A DNA stretch of 51,291 nt from Acidobacteriota bacterium (GTDB lineage: Bacteria > Acidobacteriota > Terriglobia > Bryobacterales > UBA6623). Position 1 is the first letter of the stretch, and each line of letters opens with the position of its first letter. Below are positions 27,222-34,673 of this stretch, one piece after another. A program made the position numbers and the translations under genes. The DNA is taken from contig JAQBUE010000011.1 in the NCBI GenBank assembly GCA_027624045.1, positions 1-51,291 of the forward strand, in the 5' to 3' direction. The notes under the pieces were generated by a model. The model was not told where the DNA came from. It saw only the letters and a list, made by a program, of their open reading frames with translations, and ran no database searches.

Positions 27222-27661
27222 AGCAGGTCCTGAAGAAAGCGGTTGAAGTCGGCAGTTTCAACTTTCGCTTTGAGTGCCAGGCGGGATGTACGAATTGCTG
27301 TACGCAGCCGGGCGAGGTGTATCTGAGCGAGGACGATGTTACGCGGGCGGCAGAGTACTTGGCGGCCGGCGAACAAGAATTCCGGGAGGCGTATTGCGAC
27401 CTCGATAGTGGCGGCGATCTAAGATTGACGACACCGCCCGACAAGGCTTGTCACTTCCTACTGGAGGGTGCTTGCTCCATTCACGAGGCGAAGCCGCTTC
27501 AATGCCGGGCGTTTCCGTTTTGGCCCGAGCATGTGGGGCATAAGCGGGCGTGGAAACGCTTGAGCGGGCATTGCCCCGGGATCGGAGTGGGGGCGATTAT
27601 ACCGCTCGATGAAGTGCGTGCGATGGCGCAGGCCTGCGAGGATGCGCTGCCGTCCGGCTAA
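27218..27661 (+). CDS. YkgJ-like cysteine-cluster protein
   Basis: A 147-residue protein of the YkgJ (zinc/iron-chelating) type, with cysteines at 20, 24, 27 and 28 (FECQAGCTNCC) and further ones in KACHFL, GACSIHEAKPLQCRAFP and SGHCPG. This pattern binds a metal cluster. AAAGGG precedes the GTG, which overlaps the GNAT stop (GTGA). The open frame extends further upstream inside the acetyltransferase gene, without support. Coupling suggests a shared task, unknown. Confidence 0.82.
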   Translation: MKQVLKKAVEVGSFNFRFECQAGCTNCCTQPGEVYLSEDDVTRAAEYLAAGEQEFREAYCDLDSGGDLRLTTPPDKACHFLLEGACSIHEAKPLQCRAFPFWPEHVGHKRAWKRLSGHCPGIGVGAIIPLDEVRAMAQACEDALPSG

Positions 27662-27773
27662 GCTGAAACTTCAATTCGAAAACCCGAATCCTCCGCCATC
27701 CGGCGACCATTTTCTAGCCGAGCCGCGACCAAAGGGAGCGGTCCAACCCCAAGCCGAACCCGCACCGGCACGT

Positions 27774-28805
27774 TTAACGCGGGCGCTTCAAGTAGGCGGG
27801 ATCTTGCGCTGGGCCTTCGGCCGTCTTGGGGGGCGGGGCGTTGGAAATATCGCTGCTGCCGGGCGGGTCCGTGGTAGTGGTCGTGGTCCGGCCGTTGAGG
27901 GCGAGCAGGAAGGCCACCAAGTCTGACTTGTCTTCTTCGCTCAACTCGAGCGGTTCAATTTCTGTTGGGATGCCGGCGGGCGCCGAGCCGCCCCGCTCGT
28001 AGTGCTCGATTACATGCCGCAGCTTGAGGAAGTGGCCGTTGTGCATGTAGGACGAGCGGCGGTAGGCGTCGCGCAAAGATTGCGTCTTGTGCTTGGTGCC
28101 GTCGGGCGTGCCGCCTGAGATCTCGGGGACACCGGTGTAGTGGAACTGGTGGTCGGTGAGCAGGGGTCCGTGATGGCAACGAATACAGCCGGCTTTACCT
28201 TCGAATAGCTTCATGCCGCGCACCGCTTCGGGCTTGAGGGCCGTTTCGTCACCGAGCAGGTAACGGTCGAGGTCGCTGTCGTAGGAAACCAGCGTGCGCT
28301 CATACGCCGCGATGGCTTTTGCGATCAAGTCGAAAGTAATCGCCTCACCGGGAAAGACCTTTTCAAACAGTTGCGCATAGGCGGGGTCGCGGCGGATCTT
28401 CTCCGCGGCTTCCTCGGGATCAATGTCCATCTCGAGATGATTTTCGAGGGGCTTCGAGGCTTGCTCTTCGAGCGTTTTGGCGCGGCCATCAGAGAATAGC
28501 GAGCGCTGCCAACCAACGTTGAGCAGGCCGGGCGTCTTGCGCCGCAGTTCCATGTCGTGCAGGCCCCAGGCGCGGCTCAGCCCATCCATGAAGAGCATCG
28601 CGGGCTTATGACAGGTGGAGCAACTGCGGCGGTTACCCCCTGAGAGCAGCGTCTCGAAGAAGAGCATCTCGCCGAGCTTGATCTTCTCGACCGTGCCCAG
28701 GTTCCCGGCGGGGTGCGCCGGACTGCCTGCTAATGGTTCGAGACGGGGACGGTCCTCGGCCGCCGCGATTGAGACAACGAGGACTGTGAGCCACATCCAG
28801 CGCAT
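27774..28805 (-). CDS. di-haem cytochrome c peroxidase (MauG/CcpA family)
   Basis: A 343-residue periplasmic protein with a signal peptide (about 1-16) and two c-type haem sites: CSTCH (62-66) and CIRCH (207-211), separated by the usual distance for bacterial di-haem peroxidases. These reduce hydrogen peroxide with electrons from a c-type cytochrome or, in MauG-like members, oxidise proteins. A Pro/Thr-rich tail follows the domain. A ThuA gene on the same strand ends about 40 bases upstream, so both may be cotranscribed. Confidence 0.88.
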   Translation of the reverse strand: MRWMWLTVLVVSIAAAEDRPRLEPLAGSPAHPAGNLGTVEKIKLGEMLFFETLLSGGNRRSCSTCHKPAMLFMDGLSRAWGLHDMELRRKTPGLLNVGWQRSLFSDGRAKTLEEQASKPLENHLEMDIDPEEAAEKIRRDPAYAQLFEKVFPGEAITFDLIAKAIAAYERTLVSYDSDLDRYLLGDETALKPEAVRGMKLFEGKAGCIRCHHGPLLTDHQFHYTGVPEISGGTPDGTKHKTQSLRDAYRRSSYMHNGHFLKLRHVIEHYERGGSAPAGIPTEIEPLELSEEDKSDLVAFLLALNGRTTTTTTDPPGSSDISNAPPPKTAEGPAQDPAYLKRPR

Positions 28806-28843
28806 ATCGGTATCAAACTTAGCATACGCCGTCTTAGGCGGGG

Positions 28844-29713
28844 CTAGCGAAGTTTAACCGCGTCGGGTCCGGGGAAATCGTGGGGGACGGCTTGCGTAAC
28901 TTCCCCTGTCGCTGCCCACTCGGCACCGCGCTGCAAGGTGGTGATGAACCCGGCGCACTGCATCGCGACGGCGTCATGGCCAAGCGTTGTGTGGAACGAG
29001 CGGCCCTTGCCGTACTGGATGGTCATCAGCATGGGCTCATGCTCGCCCGTACCGCGGGTCGACGGATCGGAGTACGCGGTAGCAAGAACGATGAGATGCT
29101 CGGCGGGTCCGCGCAGGCGGTCGTAGAGCTCATCCTGGGCGTGCATCCACTTGTTCGGCAGTCCGCGAGTGATCGGGTGAGACGCGTCGCGGATAACGAC
29201 GGGGAATTCGTGCCGCGTGCCGTGGCTTCCGCCACGCCCGGCAGTCGCGTCCTGAATGATTTCGCCGTCGCGGAAACGAACGTACGGGCCCCAGTTTTCA
29301 TCGCGCCCGCCCCAGCCTCCTAGAGCGATGATGCGGTTGTATTCCTTCCACTCCGGGAAGGCGTTATTGGCGGCATGAACCGAGACGAAACCGCCACCCT
29401 CGCGTACATAGGCTTCGAAAGCAGACTTCGTAGCTGCCGGCCAGGGTTCCCCGTTGTAGTTCGAGACGACGACATCGTAGGAGGCAAAGTCGGGCTTGAA
29501 GTTACTCAGATCCTCACCCTGCGGAGGCGACGTCGCGACATCGACCGTGAACAGGCCGGTACTCTCAAGCGCCTTCTTGATGTGCGGCGTGGTTTCCTGC
29601 CAGTTGTGATTGTTCTGCCCGTCGATGATCAGGGCCTTGTACTGCGCCGCCGGCGCCGGCGTGCATGCCAGTAGGGCGACGGCTAGGATTGCGAGGGCTG
29701 AGAGTCTCGGCAC
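28844..29713 (-). CDS. ThuA-domain protein, probable lipoprotein
   Basis: A 289-residue ThuA (trehalose-utilisation-like) protein with a class I glutamine amidotransferase-like fold: [18 protein letters not shown] at the start, [30 protein letters not shown], and [20 protein letters not shown]. The N-terminus has an export signal with a lipobox-like LLAC. ThuA is linked to sugar metabolism in rhizobia, but secreted acidobacterial members have no settled function. Its operon with the di-haem peroxidase suggests extracytoplasmic sugar oxidation, which is an inference. Confidence 0.82.
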   Translation of the reverse strand: MPRLSALAILAVALLACTPAPAAQYKALIIDGQNNHNWQETTPHIKKALESTGLFTVDVATSPPQGEDLSNFKPDFASYDVVVSNYNGEPWPAATKSAFEAYVREGGGFVSVHAANNAFPEWKEYNRIIALGGWGGRDENWGPYVRFRDGEIIQDATAGRGGSHGTRHEFPVVIRDASHPITRGLPNKWMHAQDELYDRLRGPAEHLIVLATAYSDPSTRGTGEHEPMLMTIQYGKGRSFHTTLGHDAVAMQCAGFITTLQRGAEWAATGEVTQAVPHDFPGPDAVKLR

Positions 29714-29795
29714 GGGAGTATTCTACCGGATTTAACTCGTGCACTGATTCGTTTCAGCGTCAGATGGACCTACTCGTTCTTGGTAGACTTGTCCC

Positions 29796-30020
29796 ATGGC
29801 GTCCGAGGTAAACAAGCTACTTGAAGAGGCGCTGAGGCTACCCCCTGAGGCGCGAGCGGCTCTGGCTAGCTCTTTGATGGAAAGCCTGGACGAAACCGTC
29901 GATGAGGATGCGGAAGCCGAGTGGGCGAAAGAAATCCAGCGCCGTATTCGCGAAATAGAGTCAGGCCAAGTCAAGACCGTTCCTTGGGCCTTGGCGCGCC
30001 GTGAAATCCTTGGCCGCTGA
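29796..30020 (+). CDS. addiction-module antitoxin (PF09720 type), copy 1
   Basis: A 74-residue acidic protein with LLEEALRLPPEARAALASSL and the family end TVPWALARREILGR. These small proteins are antitoxins to ParE/RelE toxins. Its stop overlaps the start of the toxin frame by one base (TGATG), the standard coupled layout. The toxin (30020-30315) is frameshifted. A second antitoxin of the same family lies at 33783-34031. Confidence 0.8.
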   Translation: MASEVNKLLEEALRLPPEARAALASSLMESLDETVDEDAEAEWAKEIQRRIREIESGQVKTVPWALARREILGR

Positions 30021-30315
30021 TGGCCCAGCGTATTAACCTCCATCCCCAGGTCGTCGGGGAAGCGGGTGCCTCGAGGAAATGGTACGAGGTGCGCAGCCCG
30101 GCCGCGGCTGAGGCGTTCGTCTCGGAACTGGATCACGCCATCGATCAAATCGGGCGCTTCCCTAGCCGTTGTCCCCATACCTTTACGGCACGCGACGCTT
30201 TCTCTTGCACCGGTATCCGTTTTCAGTCGTCTATCGGAAATTGGGCGACGAGATTGAGGTTTTGGCGCTCGCGCATGCAAGCAGACGCCCCGGTTATTGG
30301 AGAACTCGAACCTGA
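30020..30315 (+). pseudogene. ParE/RelE-type toxin, frameshifted
   Basis: The first part (MAQRINLHPQVVGEAGASRK through HAIDQIGRFPSRC) is a normal ParE N-terminus. From about 30176 the matching toxin sequence continues in another frame: YGTRRFLLHRYPFSVVYRKL, then GDEIEVLALAHASRRPGYW, ending at 30313-30315. One extra C in the CCCC run at 30173-30176 would restore a full 98-residue toxin (RCPPYLYGTRRFLL). Without it, the frame reads through unrelated sequence to 30427. Either the toxin is dead while its antitoxin survives, or the assembly lacks one base. Confidence 0.75.
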
Positions 30316-30368
30316 AGGGCGAGGCATACCAGATCCGAGGCGGGTCAACACGATCGGCGAAGGGCCGC

Positions 30369-31652
30369 TCACGGCGCCTTCGCCGCGTCAAACAGCCGCA
30401 GCCAGTTTTCACCGAGGATCTTCTTGATGCGCTGCTCGCTGTAGCCTTTCTTGACCAATGCTTCGGTAATCCGCGGATACGACGCTGCGTCAAAGCCGAG
30501 CATGGCGGGGCCGCTCATCAGGTCGAGGCCGATGCCGATGTGGCCGTCTCCCACCATCTCGACGACATAGTCGGCCTGGTCCGCCCAATCATCCACCGTC
30601 GGCAAGGCCCGGCCGCCCTCGACCGCTCGGCGATGGATTTCGCGCCAGGGCTTGCCGTAGCCGCTATTCCGCCAGCGCTCGTGCATTTTGGCGTCGAGAC
30701 TGGTGATGTAGTTTCCATAATCTTCAAAGGGCGGCCGGAAGAACTCGTAACCATCGATGAGGTTCGCCAGCCGCGGTGCTGGAGGCGGGCCGTTGTTCTC
30801 TCTGGCCCGCGCCGTTCGCTTTTCCGTAAATTTCACCCCGATGTAGCCCGGCATGGAATGCAGGCCCATCATCCCGCCCTTGGCCGACATGGCCTTGATT
30901 ACTTCATCGGAGAGGTTTCGCGTGTGCTCGACAAAGTGGCGGATGCCGTGGTGGCTGCCGACAACGGGCGCCCGACTGGCCACGATGATCGCCATCTGCG
31001 CCTCGTCGGTGGCATGCGAAACATCGATCAGGATGCCGAGACGGTTCATCTCCGCGATCACTTTGCGGCCCTGCTCGGTGAGCCCTCCCCACTTCTTCAA
31101 CCCAAGCCCTGCATCCATCAAGACGTTGCTGGTGTTGTGGCTGACCGGCTGAATCATACGAACGCCCAGGCGATAGAACATCCGCAGGACTTCGAGGTCG
31201 CCTTCGGGGTCAAAGCCGCCTTCGAGCGCCAGAATCGCGGCCATCTTGCCCTTGGCAACGATTCTCCGCACATCCGCCGAGGTGAGTGCCAGTTCCATCT
31301 TGTCCGAGTTGGCGTCGAGCACTTGGTAGAAGGTATCGACTAAGCGGAGGGCCTGTTTGACGGAGTAGTTGTAGTTGTTGTAAGGGTCTTCGATGTATAC
31401 GGTGTGCACGACGACATCGAGTCCGCCCTTTTTGGCGCGGGCATAGTCGAACAGGCCCGTCGGCTGCTCTTTCCAGGGGTCATAACCTTGGTGAAAGACC
31501 GGCGTGATGATGTGGACATGGCCGTCGATTACGATGGCGTCTTTGTGTAGTTTGACCGCGTCGATGGACTGAGCAAGCAAAGCAACAGGCACGAAGATAC
31601 TGCCTAGCAGCAGGGAAACGGCGGTTCTGAGGCCGGTTTGAATAAGTCGCAT
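30369..31652 (-). CDS. secreted M19 membrane-dipeptidase-like protein with HxH metal motif
   Basis: A 427-residue peptidase-M19-family protein with a signal peptide (about 1-28). The family's first metal motif, DGHNDL, is here DGHVHI (His45-x-His47), so the second ligand is His in place of Asp. Other ligand regions are present: LALEGG (Glu), IDVSHATDEA (His) and GSHHGIRHF (His/Arg). The HVH form with a following HQGYDPWK segment marks a distinct subfamily whose substrate is not known to me; a metal-dependent hydrolase is safe, a dipeptidase is not certain. I chose the ATG at 31652 because it begins at the signal peptide; an upstream ATG at 31700 adds 16 residues. Confidence 0.8.
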   Translation of the reverse strand: MRLIQTGLRTAVSLLLGSIFVPVALLAQSIDAVKLHKDAIVIDGHVHIITPVFHQGYDPWKEQPTGLFDYARAKKGGLDVVVHTVYIEDPYNNYNYSVKQALRLVDTFYQVLDANSDKMELALTSADVRRIVAKGKMAAILALEGGFDPEGDLEVLRMFYRLGVRMIQPVSHNTSNVLMDAGLGLKKWGGLTEQGRKVIAEMNRLGILIDVSHATDEAQMAIIVASRAPVVGSHHGIRHFVEHTRNLSDEVIKAMSAKGGMMGLHSMPGYIGVKFTEKRTARARENNGPPPAPRLANLIDGYEFFRPPFEDYGNYITSLDAKMHERWRNSGYGKPWREIHRRAVEGGRALPTVDDWADQADYVVEMVGDGHIGIGLDLMSGPAMLGFDAASYPRITEALVKKGYSEQRIKKILGENWLRLFDAAKAP

Positions 31653-31811
31653 AAAAACGTCGATGTAGCGCGCGATAGCAGAAGCTCTTCTGGACTCCAA
31701 TCGGCAGCCGAGCCCCCGGCCAGTCGCCGATATTGTACTGCGTTCATACCTGACCGGCGCCGCACGTCATGCGCAAGGCCTCTTCGCGGCCTCCTCAAAT
31801 CAATCGAACCC

Positions 31812-32039
31812 TCAGGCGCGAGCGTGATGAGATTCCGCCCCAACCCGATAGCGAACCTTCAGTTCCGGAGTTTCAAGACGCACGTTCCCGCGCACCATCG
31901 CCTCCCGGCACAAATCCAACATGCCGCTCACAAGCAGTGTCCGCTCCACCAGATAAGGGCCTCGTCCGGCAGCGAACATCTCCTCGATGTTCGACGCCAG
32001 GCAAGCTGAGCAATGAACGTTGGGATGGGGACTGCGCAG
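31812..32039 (-). pseudogene. C-terminal remnant of a Gfo/Idh/MocA oxidoreductase
   Basis: About 75 codons without a stop but also without a plausible start. The reading is RSPHPNVHCSACLASNIEEM, then GPYLVERTLLVSGMLDLC, then RLETPELKVRYRV. This matches the C-terminal end of NAD(P)-dependent Gfo/Idh/MocA oxidoreductases, where VERTLL.SG.L and ETPEL are typical. Upstream, a stop and unrelated sequence follow immediately, and the DUF4160 remnant begins within about 20 bases on the other strand. The N-terminal 80 percent of the gene is therefore lost. It lies on the same strand as, and upstream of, the M19 gene. Confidence 0.6.
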
Positions 32040-32055
32040 GCATTGCGTCGCGACG

Positions 32056-32230
32056 AGTAGCGGCGACTACTCCGTCACCGCCGCCGAGATCCGCGGACGG
32101 CGCTTTTCTGCCCCGACGGCAACGTCGATTTGTGGAAGCATGGGCCGAGTTGCATCAGGCCGATCTGGCAGCGGCCTGGAGCACGCTACAAGAAGGGCGC
32201 CCGCCACGGCCGATCGAGCCACTAAAATAG
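32056..32230 (+). pseudogene. DUF4160 remnant, truncated and frameshifted
   Basis: The 3' half reads GAFLPRRQRRFVEAWAELHQ followed by ADLAAAWSTLQEG and RPIEPLK, which is the standard end of DUF4160 proteins. Dropping one G at 32095-32096 joins it to GDYSVTAAEIR in the preceding frame. The N-terminal part with the PHFH-type motif is missing. DUF4160 genes commonly sit before DUF2442 genes, and an intact DUF2442 gene starts five bases downstream, which supports the call. Confidence 0.6.
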
Positions 32231-32234
32231 AGGC

Positions 32235-32531
32235 GTGAACCACGCAATCCATCGCGTCACTAGATTTGAGATTATTGCCCGGTACACGCTCGCGGTGCGG
32301 TTCGCTGATGCCACGGCCCGCACGATCAACTTCTTGCCGGTGTTGGCGGGAGAGATCTACGGCCCGCTGCGGGATCTCTCACTCTTTGAGCAAGTTCAGG
32401 TCGATCCCGAGGTTCATACACTCGTCTGGCCCAACGGCGCCGATTTTGAGCCGGCTATCCTTCATGACTGGCCCGTTTGCGAGAAGGCTTTCCGGGAACG
32501 GGCGAGGCGTTGGGAACCAGTTCACAGGTGA
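32235..32531 (+). CDS. DUF2442 domain protein
   Basis: A 98-residue DUF2442 protein (YTLAVRFADATARTINFLPV, GEIYGPLRDLSLFEQVQVDP, VHTLVWPNGADFEP). DUF2442 genes are regular partners of DUF4160 genes and are treated as a toxin-antitoxin-like pair; the biochemical roles are not established. The start is a GTG with AGAGG just upstream, five bases after the end of the decayed DUF4160 frame. If DUF4160 was the toxin, this is now an unpaired partner. Confidence 0.8.
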   Translation: MNHAIHRVTRFEIIARYTLAVRFADATARTINFLPVLAGEIYGPLRDLSLFEQVQVDPEVHTLVWPNGADFEPAILHDWPVCEKAFRERARRWEPVHR

Positions 32532-32635
32532 ACAGCGCCCTTTCGGGCATCGGAACCGCGGGCTGCGGGCCATACGAAGTCTGCCGTTGTTGCGGTCTGT
32601 TCGGCCTTGCGGATACGATCAGAAAGAGGTCTATC

Positions 32636-32944
32636 GTGCTCAGCCTACTTGAGAGCAATCGGGAAGCGATCGAGAAACTATGCGCAAGCTACGGGGTTGC
32701 GCGTCTTGATGTATTCGGCTCGGCGCTAGGCGACGATTTCAGGCTGGAGAACAGCGACTTGGACCTGCTAGTCGAGTTCGCTCCGATGGAGCCGTATGCA
32801 CGAGTCGATGCCTACTTCGGTATGCTCGACGATCTGCGGGCGTTGTTGAATCGGGAAATTGATCTGGTCATGGCCGGAGCGGTAAAGAACCCATACCTAG
32901 CCCGTGACATCGAACGCACGAAGCAGTTGCTCTATGCGGCGTGA
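32636..32944 (+). CDS. MntA-like nucleotidyltransferase antitoxin
   Basis: A 102-residue minimal nucleotidyltransferase with FGS at 27-29 and DLD at 41-43 (GS-x11-DxD), the metal and ATP site. In HEPN/MNT systems this protein adds AMP to the HEPN toxin and so silences it. The GTG at 32636 has AAAGAGG about five bases upstream; the longer open frame beginning at 32477 overlaps the DUF2442 gene and has no support. It overlaps the HEPN gene by 11 bases, so the pair is translationally coupled in the usual order. Confidence 0.88.
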   Translation: MLSLLESNREAIEKLCASYGVARLDVFGSALGDDFRLENSDLDLLVEFAPMEPYARVDAYFGMLDDLRALLNREIDLVMAGAVKNPYLARDIERTKQLLYAA

Positions 32945-33296
32945 CGAGCGGGCTTACTTGACCGACATCCTTGCGTCCTGCGACGCAATCACGGTCGCGG
33001 TCCGAGATCTGGACCTCGCCGCGTACCAGGGTACTCGTCTCATTCGCTCGTCGGTCGAACGTGAATTCATCATCATCGGTGAAGCCGTTGCGGCGCTCGG
33101 CCGCATCGCGCCGGAGACCTTCGCGGCGATCACGCGGGCGCGCCGCATCATCGAATTCCGCAATAGGTTGACCCATGCCTATCCGACTGTTGATGACGCT
33201 CTGGTCTGGGCGATCATCGAAACCGACGTACCAGTGCTTCGGAAGGAGTGCGCGGATCTCATGAAACGCATTGCGCCCGCGGGCGATGAGGACTAG
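32934..33296 (+). CDS. HepT-like HEPN (DUF86) toxin
   Basis: A 120-residue DUF86 HEPN protein. The catalytic RNase motif RNRLTHAY (76-83) fits the R-x4-H-x-Y signature (Arg76, His81, Tyr83), and the Tyr is the site that MntA modifies. All essential residues are intact, in contrast to the other toxins in this strip. Start ATG at 32934 overlaps the antitoxin gene. HEPN toxins cut RNA, including tRNA, when unmodified. Together with 32636-32944 this is a complete type VII-like toxin-antitoxin module. Confidence 0.88.
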   Translation: MRRDERAYLTDILASCDAITVAVRDLDLAAYQGTRLIRSSVEREFIIIGEAVAALGRIAPETFAAITRARRIIEFRNRLTHAYPTVDDALVWAIIETDVPVLRKECADLMKRIAPAGDED

Positions 33297-33487
33297 GCAC
33301 GGCGGTGCGAATGAGCGTTCCTGGCAATCTGAAACGACCAAGAGCTCAGGCGGCAAGAAACATGCATACATTCATCCGAGTAGCGTAGTTACCCCATGAC
33401 ACGCAATCTGATCGAATCAGTATCAGATGTCCTTGACGACACGACGAGCTAGAGATCGCGGTGGCTACAACCAGATAAAATCAGGGC

Positions 33488-33697
33488 ATGCGCATCACTC
33501 AAGGCAAGGTCGTCGGTGGTCGAGTGGTCGTCGAAAGCGAAGCGCTAAGCGAGGGCGCGAATGTCACGGTTTTAGCTCTGGACGAGTCGACGTTCACTTT
33601 GAATGAGCGAGACGAGGCAGCGCTGCTGGAGGCGATATCGGAGGCTGATCGGGGCGACCTGTTCGATGCCGACGACGTACTGAAGAATCTCCCGTAA
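33488..33697 (+). CDS. small acidic antitoxin-like protein, orphan
   Basis: A 69-residue protein with a beta-type N-terminal half (MRITQGKVVGGRVVVESEAL) and an acidic helical tail (EAALLEAISEADRGDLFDAD). This shape is common for antitoxins that precede RelE/ParE toxins. No toxin frame is seen in the 85 bases before the next gene, so it is an orphan. About 190 bases upstream (33297-33487) hold nothing I recognise. Confidence 0.6.
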   Translation: MRITQGKVVGGRVVVESEALSEGANVTVLALDESTFTLNERDEAALLEAISEADRGDLFDADDVLKNLP

Positions 33698-33782
33698 GCG
33701 GCGCGATGCTGCCGACCAAGATCACTCGCCGGCCACGGTGCAGATGTTTCGGGCGTCAGGCTCTCAATGCTAGGCTGAGGCC

Positions 33783-34031
33783 ATGTCCACCAAAGATCTA
33801 ATGGTGGAAGTGTTGCGGCTGCCCCGCACCGAACGTGCACGCGTGGCTGAGGAAATCCTTTCCAGCCTGGAAGAACCCACCGGCGAGGTTGCCGTTGCGT
33901 GGGTGAAAGAGATTGAGCGGCGTTCTCAAGAAATCGCGGATGGTCGTGTGCAGACGGTTCCCTGGGAAACGGCGAGGACAGAGATTCTAAGTGAAATCGG
34001 CCAGCGGCGTGCGGGTCGCTCTTCACCATGA
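33783..34031 (+). CDS. addiction-module antitoxin (PF09720 type), copy 2
   Basis: An 82-residue paralogue of the antitoxin at 29796: LRLPRTERARVAEEIL, SLEEP, and the shared end TVPWETARTEIL. It overlaps the start of a truncated toxin frame (34009-34098), the same layout as copy 1. The antitoxin is intact, the toxin is not. Confidence 0.8.
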   Translation: MSTKDLMVEVLRLPRTERARVAEEILSSLEEPTGEVAVAWVKEIERRSQEIADGRVQTVPWETARTEILSEIGQRRAGRSSP

Positions 34032-34098
34032 AGCCTCTGCCGAGTTTCGTTCCGCGGGCCTGTCTGTCATGGAAAATCGGGCTAAACTACGACCATGA
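34009..34098 (+). pseudogene. truncated ParE-type toxin remnant
   Basis: A GTG start within the antitoxin end opens a 29-codon frame, RVALHHEASAEFRSAGLSV then MENRAK, ending in TGA. It matches only the first third of a ParE toxin. The stop overlaps the ATG of hicB. No rest of the toxin is found in other frames, so this is a deletion, not just a frameshift. Confidence 0.6.
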
Positions 34099-34307
34099 AC
34101 GGGCAATACACAGCCATCGTCAAGCAACAGGGCAATTGCTGGATCGGATGGATCGAAGAAGTACCCGGCGTGAATTGCCAGGAACCGACCCGCGAAACGC
34201 TGCTTCAAACCTTGAAGGTCACCCTTCGAGAAGCCTTGGAGTTGAATCGCACGGATGCGATCGATGCCGCCGGTGCTGACTACGAGGAGTTCGAAATCGC
34301 TGTGTGA
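34095..34307 (+). CDS. hicB: HicB-like antitoxin
   Basis: A 70-residue HicB family protein with the partial RNase-H-like fold (YTAIVKQQGNCWIGWIEEVP, then TRETLLQTLKVTLREALEL). No ribbon-helix-helix DNA-binding domain is attached, so this is a short HicB. It precedes hicA and overlaps it by four bases (GTGA), the B-then-A order. HicB neutralises the mRNA interferase HicA. Confidence 0.85.
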   Translation: MNGQYTAIVKQQGNCWIGWIEEVPGVNCQEPTRETLLQTLKVTLREALELNRTDAIDAAGADYEEFEIAV

Positions 34308-34495
34308 AACGTCGCGACCTGATTCGGCATCTCGAATCCAGCGGTTGTGCGCTGCTACGAGAAGGAGGCCGGCACTCATGGTGGCACAACCCGTCTCAAA
34401 ACAAGCGGTCGGCGGTTCCGCGCCACCGCGAAGTCAACGATCATCTCGTTCGCAAAATCTGTCGTGATCTGGGTATCGAGAACCCCGAAGAGTGA
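34304..34495 (+). CDS. hicA: HicA-like mRNA interferase toxin
   Basis: A 63-residue HicA protein: KRRDLIRHLESSGCALLREG, GRHSWW with the catalytic His24, and the end HREVNDHLVRKICRDLGI. It has a double-stranded-RNA-binding-like fold and cleaves mRNA. The GTG start overlaps hicB, so translation is coupled. The active-site His is intact. Confidence 0.85.
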   Translation: MKRRDLIRHLESSGCALLREGGRHSWWHNPSQNKRSAVPRHREVNDHLVRKICRDLGIENPEE

Positions 34496-34644
34496 CACAT
34501 AGCCGTTCAACTGAGCCGTTCGACAGCACCCGAGCCAGTTTTGCTGATCCGGCCAAACAGGGCTTGCGCCGTCGAAATGCCACGAGGGCGTAGCGCCGTG
34601 GGGCCGACGCGTCCACCCCCTATCACGCCCCGCCGCTAACCTGA

Positions 34645-34650
34645 TAGAAT
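34645..34650 (+). promoter_or_regulatory. candidate -10 box for the first enolase-family gene
   Basis: TAGAAT lies 24 bases ahead of the ATG at 34674, with GGAG at 34665-34668 as ribosome binding site. A -35 is not obvious. The preceding 150 bases hold a small hairpin (CCACG...CGTGG, about 34580-34612) and no gene. Confidence 0.3.
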
Positions 34651-34673
34651 TCGCGAGCCGGAATGGAGCATCC

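Noticed and set aside
27721..27745. Possible dispersed repeat (GCCGCGACC...GCGGTC) after the YkgJ-like gene
   Set aside because: It has the look of repeats common in this group, but only one copy was noted here and a genome search would be needed.
30297..31343. 348-residue open frame on the plus strand
   Set aside because: Opposite the M19 gene, whose metal-site motifs are visible; the plus frame has none.
31638..32009. 123-residue plus-strand frame upstream of DUF2442
   Set aside because: No protein features; the minus strand here carries the oxidoreductase remnant.
29796..34495. Integrase, transposase or att sites flanking the module strip
   Set aside because: No recombinase gene or matching flanking repeats were seen.
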